Shown here: positions 1 through 5,984 of the stretch, in pieces
Layout of the letters: each line of letters begins with the position of its first letter
How positions within the stretch are numbered: position 1 is the stretch's first letter
NCBI GenBank assembly: GCA_964556655.1
Contig: CAZKWY010000015.1
Span: forward strand, 1-18,357
Direction of reading: 5' to 3'
DNA from: CAZKWY01 sp964556655
GTDB taxonomy: Bacteria > Patescibacteriota > Minisyncoccia > Portnoybacterales > UBA2143
DNA length: 18,357 nt
Position numbers and translations under genes: made by a program
Notes under the pieces: generated by a model
What the model was told of the DNA's origin: nothing
Seen by the model: the letters and a program-made list of their open reading frames with translations, nothing else
Databases searched by the model: none

Positions 1-1
1 A

Positions 2-184
2 GCAGAAAGGCAAAACAGAAAAAATTTCGTTTCCTTAATTGAAAAAATTGTTGGGGGCGCGCGATTAAAAAAATATAGCGAAAATTTTTCTGTTTTGCTC
101 GCCGAAGCGGAGCGGAGGCGGGCGGAAACGCTGGGCGGGATTAGTCCGCAAAACCCTCTGGATTTTGTTCAAAATGAGTTCTGA
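2..184 (+). CDS. 3' end of an unidentified protein gene (partial)
   Basis: An open frame of 60 codons runs from the left edge to a TGA at 182-184, with no internal stop. The reading is rich in Lys, Glu and Arg and ends in NPLDFVQNEF. I do not recognise the family. It does not resemble the recombinase C-termini seen elsewhere in the window. The stop lies 27 bp before tRNA-Phe on the same strand, so the gene and the two tRNAs could be cotranscribed. The middle of the frame (about 100-130) is a GC-rich stretch coding for Ala, Glu and Arg. It could also be chance open frame, because only 180 bp are visible. Confidence 0.45.
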   Translation, partial: AERQNRKNFVSLIEKIVGGARLKKYSENFSVLLAEAERRRAETLGGISPQNPLDFVQNEF

Positions 185-211
185 CTTTTTCCAACAAACA
201 CCACAAAATAG

Positions 212-286
212 GCCGGAGTAGCTCAACGGTAGAGCATTCGCCTGAAAAGCGATGTGTAGTGAGTTCGACTCTCACCTCCGGCACCA
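212..286 (+). tRNA. tRNA-Phe (GAA)
   Basis: A full cloverleaf can be drawn. Acceptor GCCGGAG pairs with CTCCGGC (276-282), the D stem is GCTC/GAGC, the anticodon loop CTGAAAA gives GAA, and the T arm is GTGAG-TTCGACT-CTCAC. A73 and CCA (284-286) are encoded. The outermost anticodon-stem pair is a T-T mismatch, the only blemish. It lies 6 bp before tRNA-Gly, so the two are probably cotranscribed. Confidence 0.95.
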
Positions 287-292
287 TAAAAA

Positions 293-367
293 GCGGGTGT
301 CGTATAGTGGCTATTATATCAGCTTGCCATGCTGAAGACGGCGGTTCGATTCCGCTCACCCGCTCCA
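293..367 (+). tRNA. tRNA-Gly (GCC)
   Basis: Acceptor GCGGGTG pairs with CACCCGC (357-363). The anticodon loop TTGCCAT gives GCC, and the T loop TTCGATT is canonical. T73 and CCA (365-367) are encoded. It is the second gene of a two-tRNA cluster with tRNA-Phe. Confidence 0.95.
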
Positions 368-398
368 AGCATACTTCTCGATTTACCACTCAAAAACC

Positions 399-427
399 TT
401 GACAAAAACATCTCTATATGATAGGAT
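399..427 (+). promoter_or_regulatory. Promoter for the 3D-domain gene
   Basis: TTGACA (399-404), a 17-bp spacer and TAGGAT (422-427). The predicted start near 434 falls at the base of the first leader hairpin. The -35 region plus its first spacer bases (TTGACAAAAACAT) recur in the promoter at 16138, which supports this being a real local promoter type. Confidence 0.6.
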
Positions 428-431
428 ATAG

Positions 432-455
432 AAAATCCCGAAAGGGATTTTTTAA
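432..455 (+). terminator. Hairpin with GAAA loop and U-tract at the transcript 5' end
   Basis: AAAATCCC (432-439) and GGGATTTT (444-451) form an 8-bp stem closed by a GAAA loop and followed by T residues. It could end the upstream tRNA transcript. It also sits exactly where the transcript of the downstream gene should begin, so it may act as an attenuator or a 5' stabiliser. Confidence 0.55.
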
Positions 456-472
456 TTTTTCTTTTTCACATT

Positions 473-496
473 CACCCTGTATGAGGGTGTTTTTTT
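473..496 (+). terminator. Second leader hairpin followed by seven T
   Basis: CACCCT (473-478) pairs with AGGGTG (484-489) around loop GTATG, followed by T7 (490-496). No promoter fits between this hairpin and the ATG at 510, so transcription from the 399 promoter must pass it. That makes it a candidate attenuator. Confidence 0.5.
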
Positions 497-509
497 GTGA
501 AATAGACTT

Positions 510-995
510 ATGCATCCTATCAACCAAACACTTTCTGCTTCTTTGGCTTTAATTAGTTTGGCTTATCAAATGGTCTTTCCACAGGCTGCTTGGACAAAAG
601 AGGTCTTGGCGCCGGAGATTGAAGCGCTGCCTGCTGATGGCCTAGTGACTGTTCAGGGACAAGCAGTGGTTCAATCAAGTATGCCTGACACGCCAGTAGC
701 AGCCTATGCTCAAAGAGTGCTGGTAACCGCTTATTCAAGCACTCCTGACCAGACCGACTCCACTCCTTTTATCACTGCTAATGGAACGCATGTACGTGAC
801 GGAATTATCGCTTGCAACTTTTTAAGCTTTGGCACCCGCGTACGTTTTCCAGAAATCTTTGGTGATAAAATCTTCGTTGTAGAGGACCGCATGCATCCGA
901 GAAACAGCCATAAGATGGATATTTGGTTTTCTACTCGGTTGGAAGCTCTTCAATTTGGAGCCAGATATCTAAAAGTCGAAGTATTAGAAACTTAA
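510..995 (+). CDS. 3D-domain protein, putative secreted cell-wall enzyme
   Basis: The 161-aa product has a hydrophobic N-terminus (residues 8-27) that suggests export or membrane anchoring. Residues 70-160 are a 3D domain, the double-psi beta-barrel module named for three conserved Asp and found in murein-acting MltA, YuiC/YocH and resuscitation-factor-like proteins. The expected landmarks are visible: TAYSSTPDQTDS (Asp80/Asp83), VVEDRM (Asp126) and KMDIWF (Asp137). The likely role is peptidoglycan cleavage outside the membrane during growth or division; this is family knowledge, not shown here. There is no clear Shine-Dalgarno before the ATG. The gene stands alone with its own promoter, two leader hairpins and a terminator, an arrangement that suggests regulated monocistronic expression. 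Confidence 0.85.
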   Translation: MHPINQTLSASLALISLAYQMVFPQAAWTKEVLAPEIEALPADGLVTVQGQAVVQSSMPDTPVAAYAQRVLVTAYSSTPDQTDSTPFITANGTHVRDGIIACNFLSFGTRVRFPEIFGDKIFVVEDRMHPRNSHKMDIWFSTRLEALQFGARYLKVEVLET

Positions 996-1019
996 AAGCC
1001 CCTTTAGTGAGGGGTTTTT
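994..1019 (+). terminator. Intrinsic terminator of the 3D-domain gene
   Basis: AAAAGCCCC (994-1002) pairs with GGGGTTTTT (1011-1019), including one G-T wobble, around an 8-nt loop. A second T-rich run follows at 1022-1030. It overlaps the stop codon of the gene. Confidence 0.8.
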
Positions 1020-1054
1020 AAGTTTTTCTTTTCTTGCCGTGAAATTATACGACG

Positions 1055-1176
1055 AAGCTTGCATCTATTTCTAAAATTGCTGACTTGACTAGCTGCCCCA
1101 CTGTCTGGCTCCGCCTTTCAAGTTTTCGGGCGGAGCGAGGGTTTTACTCGCCGATTTTGGAAATAGGTGCGAGCTT
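1055..1176 (+). other. Unexplained RNA-like element: 25-bp helix with four G-U pairs
   Basis: Bases 1055-1079 pair without a gap with 1152-1176. Four of the 25 pairs are T-G (1060/1171, 1064/1167, 1072/1159, 1078/1153). These would be G-U pairs in a plus-strand RNA but A-C mismatches in a minus-strand RNA. The 72-nt apical region holds an 8-bp hairpin (1108-1115 with 1129-1136) and a competing 5-bp hairpin (GCGAG 1135-1139 with CTCGC 1147-1151). No promoter or gene product is evident. It could be a small RNA, the folded end of a mobile element, or a decayed inverted duplication. Confidence 0.4.
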
Positions 1177-1187
1177 AGCGCAATAGA

Positions 1188-1346
1188 CACTAGAATAGAA
1201 CTAGACGGTTTTGAAGAAGCTAAAATATGGGACGCGCGAAGCGCGTCCCAAGGATTCCTGCCGAATTCCTCCAACGAATTCAGAATTTTTGGCGCGCTTG
1301 CGCGCGCTAATTTTTCGCCAAGAGACAGGTCCGAAATCAGAAGCAA
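1188..1346 (-). pseudogene. C-terminal fragment of a large serine recombinase (inverted relic)
   Basis: Read on the minus strand, this stretch gives SDLSLGEKLARASAPK followed by NPWDALRAS and SSSILV. The first part closely matches the tail of the relic at the right end of the window (SNLSLRDKRLRACAPK). The second part matches the tail of the forward relic (TAWAALRAA, KSLILV). It is therefore a 3' end of the same recombinase family in the opposite direction, with everything upstream missing. Two strong dyads lie in the coding sequence: a 9-bp palindrome around GAA (1229-1249) and GCGCGC-TT-GCGCGC (1292-1305). No tRNA follows its 3' end, unlike the forward relic. It lies head to head with that relic, their 5' ends only about 25 bp apart. 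Confidence 0.65.
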
Positions 1347-1348
1347 TT

Positions 1349-1376
1349 TTGACATAGTATTTTCTTTGAATACAAA
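1349..1376 (+). promoter_or_regulatory. Possible promoter of the recombinase relic
   Basis: TTGACA (1349-1354) with TACAAA (1371-1376) at 16 bp spacing lies just upstream of the surviving N-terminal codons. It is plausible as the original recombinase promoter, but the -10 box is weak. Confidence 0.3.
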
Positions 1377-2559
1377 AAGAATTTTTGTATGCTTGCAAGA
1401 GCACAGATGTCGAGGACAAGCAAGTACGTTCGATTGAAGATCAACTTGCATAATTGCGCGCCTTCGCCAAATTTGAATGATAGTCGCACCAAGACAATCG
1501 TAGTGGACAAAAAGCGTTCTAAAATTGTGCGCTTGGCTTTTGAGAAGTATGTAAAAGGAAATATGCGACTGGAAGATGTGGCAACGTTTTTGGCGAAATT
1601 CGGCGTTACTACAAGAACCGGAAAGAGAATCTCTAAAACCAAAGCGTCTTTTATTCTTTCCAATCCGTTTTATATCGGACTATTCAAGTACGGTGGCGAA
1701 ATACACGAAGGCAAACATGAGCCAATCATTTCAAAGAAACTTTTTGATAAAGCGCAGGAAATTTTGAAGAAGCGTGGACAACCCGAACGAAAACCGCAAA
1801 ACGAACCTCAACCATTTTGTGGACTTATTTCCTGTGCTTCTTGTGGAATGATGATAACTGCCGAGAACAAAACGAAGCGACAAAAGAATGGCAATGTTCA
1901 TCACTATGTGTATTATCGCTGCACAAAAAAGAGAAAAGACTTTACGTGCAAAGAACTATCGCTTCGTTCCGAAGAAGTGGACAAGCAGTTATCATCTCTC
2001 ATTCAAAAAGTTTCTTTGCCTAAAGACTGGGCGGAGGAATTATTGAAAATGGCACAAAATGATCACAAGGATTCCGCCCAGTCATTGGCTACTTGTGTGA
2101 AAAAAAAGGAGGCGAGAATATCGGAGGTTAGTTTGAAACTAGAGCGACTTCTTAATGGATATTTAGACCAGGTGATTGATGAGCAAGATTATCGAAACCA
2201 AAAAGCAAAACTCCTTTCCGAAAAGAAGTCGCTCGAAGAAGAAATCTTTAACTTTTCACACAAGCAGAATGATTGGCTCGCACCTTTCCAAGAATGACTA
2301 AAAGCCGCTCAACGTCTTGACGGCAATTGCTTCTGATCGCGACCTTTTTGTGAAAAAGGTCTGTGCCAAAGAAATCTTTGGTCCGAACCTCCGCCTCGGC
2401 GGAAAAGTCGTTACCGTCGCCGAAGGCGATGACCAAAATCGTGTTGAAAAATCAGGGCAAACAGCATGGGCGGCACTTCGTGCCGCCCTCCGAATGGTTG
2501 ATGAAAAATCGAAAAGTTTGATTTTGGTGCCGCGGGTGGGACTCGAACCCACATCCTGA
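1370..2559 (+). pseudogene. Broken large serine recombinase ending inside tRNA-Leu
   Basis: Three pieces in two frames make up a degraded large serine recombinase. From 1370 the frame gives FLYACKSTDVEDKQVRSIED, the start of the resolvase domain with the nucleophile Ser codon at 1400-1402; the usual YxR motif has become YAC. A TAA follows at 1451. Most of the catalytic domain is then missing, and the frame shifts near 1472. The central part (to 2297) keeps the recombinase domain (TFIL/SFILSNPFYIGLFKYGGE type), a zinc ribbon (CASCGMMITAE through YYRCTKKRKDFTC) and a coiled coil. A TGA at 2295 replaces an expected Trp codon, and a further frameshift near 2317 leads to the tail LVPRVGLEPTS, encoded by the antisense of tRNA-Leu. 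It is not functional. The open part is longer than 300 codons and could be misread as an intact gene starting at 1389. Confidence 0.85.
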
Positions 2560-2610
2560 AACAGGACATGATTTTAAGTCATGCGCGTATACCAGTTCCG
2601 CCACCGCGGC
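2525..2610 (-). tRNA. tRNA-Leu (TAA)
   Basis: On the minus strand, acceptor GCCGCGG pairs with CCGCGGC. The anticodon loop CTTAAAA gives TAA. There is a long variable arm (TCCTG-TTT-CAGGA), the T arm is GTGGG-TTCGAGT-CCCAC, A73 is present and CCA is encoded (2525-2527). Its 3' part is also the last coding segment of the recombinase relic on the plus strand, which marks it as that element's integration target. It sits at the end of an infB-rbfA-tRNA-Cys-tRNA-Leu run. Confidence 0.95.
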
Positions 2611-2612
2611 AG

Positions 2613-2686
2613 TGGAGGCCACGACCGGATTCGAACCGGTGTAAACGGTTTTGCAGACCGCTGCGTAGCCGCTCCGCCACGTGGCC
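2613..2686 (-). tRNA. tRNA-Cys (GCA)
   Basis: Acceptor GGCCACG pairs with CGTGGCC. The anticodon loop CTGCAAA gives GCA. The T arm is CCGG-TTCGAAT-CCGG, with T73 and encoded CCA (2613-2615). It lies 2 bp from tRNA-Leu and 32 bp downstream of the rbfA stop on the same strand, with no promoter evident between, so processing from the infB-rbfA transcript is likely. Confidence 0.95.
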
Positions 2687-2718
2687 AGTTTTTTATTCTA
2701 CCACCCTTTGAGATAAAA

Positions 2719-3063
2719 TCAATTCTTGCTTTCTTTACTTTTTTCTAAAATTTCTTCAATGCGCTGGGCTTTAATTTCTGCTTGGTCTATCTCAAAAATG
2801 ATTTTGGGCACTGTTTTCATTTTCATCTTTTTATTAAGCTCCTGCTGAAGGTGGTAAATATTTTTGTTAATGATCTCTAATGCCTCCTCGTTTTTCTTTA
2901 GGGGCAGGACAATGAATTTAGCCTTGCTGTGACTAAGGTCTGGCGAGGTGTCAACATTGGTGACAGTAACTAACATCCCTTCGCCGAAATTAACTTCTTT
3001 TAAAAGAAGCTGGCTGACGATATGCTTGATCAATTCGTTAACCTTTTCGACGCGGTAAGACAT
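2719..3063 (-). CDS. rbfA: Ribosome-binding factor A (RbfA)
   Basis: The 114-aa product matches RbfA along its whole length. It starts YRVEKVNELIKHIVSQLL, contains the VTVTNVDTSPDLSHSKAKF stretch typical of the KH-like fold, and ends with the PKIIFEIDQAEIKAQRIEEIL helix region. RbfA binds the 30S subunit, helps 16S rRNA 5'-end maturation and is needed for late assembly. The ATG lies 9 bp after the infB stop on the same strand, the classic infB-rbfA order, so the two are cotranscribed. There is no strong Shine-Dalgarno before the ATG. The C-terminus is Lys/Glu-rich and short, typical of a compact genome. Confidence 0.95.
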   Translation of the reverse strand: MSYRVEKVNELIKHIVSQLLLKEVNFGEGMLVTVTNVDTSPDLSHSKAKFIVLPLKKNEEALEIINKNIYHLQQELNKKMKMKTVPKIIFEIDQAEIKAQRIEEILEKSKESKN

Positions 3064-3072
3064 CTCTATAGA

Positions 3073-4590
3073 TTAAATTTCTCTTTTCTTTTTTTCTTCT
3101 TGGTAGATAAGCAAGGCGTCTCCTTTTTCAATGGCGGCGTCTCCTTTGAACAGAATCCCGCATTCTTGGTCTTTTTTTACTTCGTCCGTTTCTTTTTTAT
3201 CTCTTTGTAAACCGATAATTTTTCCTTTTCCTATTTTCCTGCCTTCTCTGACGATTTCTGCTAAAGCGCCTTTTTTAATGGTTCCTTTTACCATTCTTCC
3301 GCCAACGATTTGACGGTCCTTTTCTGTTTTAAAAACAGCTAATGTTTTTAATTGACCTAGGTCGGTTCTGATAATTTCCGGCTCTAACAGCTTGGCAACC
3401 CAGCCTCTGATTTCTTGGATTAGTTCGTAAATAATGTCGAAGGTGACTATTTTAACCTTTCTGTTTTGGGCGATTTGGCGAATGGGGGAAGGGATTTTAA
3501 TCCTAAAGCCTACTATCCGCGCGTTGCCTGATTCGGCCAGCTTAATGTCTGATTCGTTAATTTCTCCTGCTTCGGACTTAAGTATTTTTAAGCTTACTTC
3601 ATCGTCAGGAATTGCCTTTAAAGATTCTGTGATTGCTTCTAGGGACCCTTGAACGTCTGCTTTAAGGATAAGATTAAGAATCTTTTTCTCGGTTTCTTCA
3701 GAAGAGGGCTCTGCTTTTTCAGCTGGCGCTTTTTCTTTTTCTGGAAACCCTTCTTCTGTTTTCGCTTGGGCTTCTTCTAGACTGTCAAAAGAGTAGATTT
3801 GTTCTCCTACTTTTGGCACATCATTGAAACCGGTAATGACCGTTGGCGTGGAAGGGCCTGCTTCTTGAATAGAATTGAGTTGAAAGTCTTCCATTGTTTT
3901 GATTTTCCCAACAGCAGAATTTGTCCCGACGATATTGTTGCTTTTAAGAAGGCCGTCTTTAATTAACACGGTTGCTGTTGTTCCTCGGCGGTCATCGCGG
4001 CGCGCCTCAATAATAACTCCTTTTGCTTTTCCTTGATAATTTCCTTTGAATTCTTCCATTTCTGCGATAAGCGAAATCATTTCTAGGAGATCGTCCAAGC
4101 CATGGCCGTTTTTAGCGGAAACATTTACCGAAGGGATTTCTCCGCCTAAAGATTCTACTATTAATCCGTTTTCGGAAAGTTCTGTTTTTATTCTTTCCGG
4201 CTGAGCTTCGGGCTTATCAGTTTTGTTAATAGCCACGATGCAAGGGATATCAGTTTTTTTAATGTGCTTAATAGCTTCTTTCGTTTGTGGCTTAACGCCT
4301 TCTTCGGCTGCTACGACTAAAATAGCGACATCCGCTACTTGCGCTCCTCGCGAGCGCATAGCGGAGAAAGCTTCATGGCCGGGAGTATCAATAAATGTTA
4401 TTTTCTTGTCTTTGTGCTCAATCTGGTAGGCGCCGATATGCTGGGTAATGCCGCCTGATTCTTTTTCGGTTATTTTAAGATCTTTAATTTTCTCTAAGAT
4501 AGAGCTTTTGCCATGATCGACATGACCTAAAATAACCACCACTGGCGGGCGAGGAGAAAGGCTATTTTGTTTTTTCTTTTCTGGTCCCAT
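3073..4590 (-). CDS. infB: Translation initiation factor IF-2
   Basis: The 505-aa GTPase delivers initiator tRNA and promotes subunit joining. All GTP-binding motifs are present: G1 GHVDHGKS (22-29), G2 around SGGITQHIGAY, G3 DTPGHE (68-73), G4 NKTD (122-125) and G5 SAK. Domain II, an acidic linker rich in Glu, Lys and Pro (roughly 285-305), domain III (ADVQGSLEAI) and the C-terminal tRNA-binding barrel (RMVKGTIKKGA) follow in order. The long N-terminal extension of Escherichia coli IF-2 is absent: the G domain begins about 16 residues after the Met, a form I associate with small-genome bacteria. It leads an operon with rbfA and two tRNAs, and nusA is not next to it. A good promoter lies 70-100 bp upstream. 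Confidence 0.97.
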   Translation of the reverse strand: MGPEKKKQNSLSPRPPVVVILGHVDHGKSSILEKIKDLKITEKESGGITQHIGAYQIEHKDKKITFIDTPGHEAFSAMRSRGAQVADVAILVVAAEEGVKPQTKEAIKHIKKTDIPCIVAINKTDKPEAQPERIKTELSENGLIVESLGGEIPSVNVSAKNGHGLDDLLEMISLIAEMEEFKGNYQGKAKGVIIEARRDDRRGTTATVLIKDGLLKSNNIVGTNSAVGKIKTMEDFQLNSIQEAGPSTPTVITGFNDVPKVGEQIYSFDSLEEAQAKTEEGFPEKEKAPAEKAEPSSEETEKKILNLILKADVQGSLEAITESLKAIPDDEVSLKILKSEAGEINESDIKLAESGNARIVGFRIKIPSPIRQIAQNRKVKIVTFDIIYELIQEIRGWVAKLLEPEIIRTDLGQLKTLAVFKTEKDRQIVGGRMVKGTIKKGALAEIVREGRKIGKGKIIGLQRDKKETDEVKKDQECGILFKGDAAIEKGDALLIYQEEKKKREI

Positions 4591-4661
4591 ATTTATTTGT
4601 CAATTAAACCAGATTAAAGGTAGAATGTAAACAGAAAAAGGCATTTTTTGCCATCTTCTCT

Positions 4662-4690
4662 ATCATAGCTCATTATTGTTTTTGTCTCAA
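4662..4690 (-). promoter_or_regulatory. Promoter of the infB-rbfA-tRNA operon
   Basis: On the minus strand, TTGAGA (4690-4685), a 17-bp spacer and TATGAT (4667-4662). Transcription should start near 4655. The leader soon meets a small dyad, GGCA/TGCC, followed by T residues (about 4634-4653), which may be a weak attenuator. Confidence 0.65.
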
Positions 4691-4737
4691 CAAAAAAAGC
4701 TTTAACGCGAGTTTTATTTTTGTATTTCTTAACGAAA

Positions 4738-4743
4738 GGGAGG
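4738..4743 (+). promoter_or_regulatory. Strong Shine-Dalgarno of acpS
   Basis: GGGAGG lies 5 bp before the ATG at 4749. This is noteworthy because most genes in this window lack a clear Shine-Dalgarno, and it fixes the acpS start. Confidence 0.75.
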
Positions 4744-4748
4744 ATTCA

Positions 4749-5156
4749 ATGATAATCAAAGGCATTGGCATAGATTTGCTTAGAATAGAAAGGATAGAGA
4801 AAGTCGTTGAAAAATATAGCTGGGCGTTCTTAAAGAAAATCTATACCCGAAACGAATTAGCTCTTTTGAAAAATCGTTTGAACAAAAAATCAGCAATAGC
4901 TGAATTGGCCGGCCGTTTTGTCGCTAAGGAGGCTGTCTCCAAGGCTTTGGGAGTCGGGATAAGAAAGATAGGCTCTGGGCCTGAGACCAAGCGGGCCGTT
5001 TGGCAGGAAATGGAAATTATTAATCTTTCTAGCGGAGAGCCGTGTGTTAATCTTTATGGCCAAACTTTAGAGATAGCGAAAGGCCAAGACATTGCGAGGG
5101 TAATAGTTAGCATAACTCATGATGATTATGCTCTCGCTATTGCTTTGGCACTTTAA
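4749..5156 (+). CDS. acpS: Holo-[acyl-carrier-protein] synthase
   Basis: The 135-aa product transfers phosphopantetheine from CoA to the Ser of apo-acyl carrier protein. Family motifs are clear: GIGIDLLRIERI at 5-16 (Asp9 is the Mg-binding residue), RFVAKEAVSKALGVGI with the second metal-binding Glu, and the C-terminal VSITHDDYALAIAL. Length fits AcpS (about 120-135 aa). It is expressed divergently from infB and ends at a terminator. No acyl carrier protein or fatty-acid gene is nearby. If the host is a CPR bacterium, most of which lack complete fatty-acid synthesis, its partner would be an isolated ACP encoded elsewhere or a scavenging pathway. Confidence 0.95.
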   Translation: MIIKGIGIDLLRIERIEKVVEKYSWAFLKKIYTRNELALLKNRLNKKSAIAELAGRFVAKEAVSKALGVGIRKIGSGPETKRAVWQEMEIINLSSGEPCVNLYGQTLEIAKGQDIARVIVSITHDDYALAIALAL

Positions 5157-5163
5157 GAAACAA

Positions 5164-5200
5164 AACAGCTGCTTTTTAGGCGGCTGTTTCTTTTGCTTTT
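5164..5200 (+). terminator. Terminator of acpS
   Basis: AACAGC (5164-5169) pairs with GCTGTT (5183-5188), extended inward by one T-G wobble and a GC pair. T-rich runs follow to 5200. Confidence 0.7.
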
Positions 5201-5230
5201 TATGGCTTTTGGGAAAAGCGCCATTGGCTG

Positions 5231-5404
5231 ATGAGTGATTTCAAATTTTTGAAAAAGATGAATCATTACTGCCTTACTTCGCAGGATCTCATCCATCGGT
5301 TCCAGGCAGCAGGAATTCTCTCTACTCGCTGTGAAGATTGCCGTTGCTATTTTCTGGTAAGCTTTCCGAACCTGAAGGCGTATCAATATAATCAAGAAAT
5401 CTAG
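5231..5404 (+). CDS. Possible small protein of 57 aa
   Basis: An ATG-to-TAG frame encodes a 57-residue peptide with a basic start (MSDFKFLKKMNHY) and a Cys cluster (CEDCRCYF at about 34-41). An alternative start is the internal Met10. There is no convincing Shine-Dalgarno or promoter. I do not recognise the family. It fills most of the otherwise empty interval between the acpS terminator and the DUF4446 gene. A minus-strand frame across the same bases (5153-5395) looks less protein-like. Treat this as a candidate only. Confidence 0.3.
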   Translation: MSDFKFLKKMNHYCLTSQDLIHRFQAAGILSTRCEDCRCYFLVSFPNLKAYQYNQEI

Positions 5405-5491
5405 GAATTTCTAAAAGGGCAGGAAGAAATAGGCCAAAGGCGCGCCTGAATCCCTGAATTATTATTTAGCGAGCAAAAACAACGCTGGTCT

Positions 5492-5983
5492 TTAAATTTT
5501 AAGGCCGGCTTTTTTTAGGGCGGAATTTTCTTCTTTGGAAAGAGGATATTGAGATTTTCCTTTTTTTATGGGCTTGCTATATATTCTAGTCCCTTGGCGG
5601 GTATAGAGGCTAGAAATAACTATCCCATTATCTTGGTAGTCTAATAGGGCCAAGGAAAAACTTTGGTCGCCACCCGTATCCTTAAAAGGGTTAAATCTGA
5701 CAAGGCCTACTTTTTGCAGGCTTTTTCTGCTTTTGCTGTTAGTTTCTTGAAAAAGACTAGAAAGTTCTTTGATGTTTTTCTCGCATCCTTTTAGTCTTTT
5801 TATTTCTTCAAAAAGGACTTCTTCTAAGTCGGAAGCGTTTTTTCCGTTAAAAAAAGTTTTTAGTTTTTTGCAAATCTGATTTAATCTTAAATGAAGAAAA
5901 ATATTCCAAGCAATGACGATAATAATAGTGGAAAATATTAGTAAAAGAAAAGATTGATAATTTAAAAGGCTAGTTAAATTCAT
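5492..5983 (-). CDS. DUF4446 family membrane-anchored protein
   Basis: The 163-aa product has one N-terminal transmembrane helix (about residues 11-31), a charged, probably coiled-coil segment (35-85), and the conserved C-terminal block of the DUF4446 family: VGLVRFNPFKDTGGDQSFSL, then NGIVISSLYTRQGTRIYSKP and YPLSKEE. The family is common in Gram-positive and small-genome bacteria and has no established function. The ATG is 1 bp past the aminotransferase stop, so the two form an operon with probable translational coupling. The membrane-anchor-first topology places the conserved block in the cytoplasm if the N-terminus faces out, but this cannot be decided from sequence. Confidence 0.85.
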   Translation of the reverse strand: MNLTSLLNYQSFLLLIFSTIIIVIAWNIFLHLRLNQICKKLKTFFNGKNASDLEEVLFEEIKRLKGCEKNIKELSSLFQETNSKSRKSLQKVGLVRFNPFKDTGGDQSFSLALLDYQDNGIVISSLYTRQGTRIYSKPIKKGKSQYPLSKEENSALKKAGLKI

Positions 5984-5984
5984 T

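Noticed and set aside
141..389. Minus-strand frame across the tRNA-Phe/tRNA-Gly cluster
   Set aside because: It is the antisense of two complete tRNA genes, giving the familiar false GIEPPSS and VELTTHRF tails.
1055..1176. Integron attC site
   Set aside because: The fold is suggestive, but no RYYYAAC/GTTRRRY boxes sit at the expected places and no integrase or cassette array is present.
1389..1470. Taking 1389-2297 as an intact 302-aa recombinase
   Set aside because: The first 27 residues are an out-of-frame reading of the resolvase start; the catalytic domain is deleted and the C-terminus is broken.
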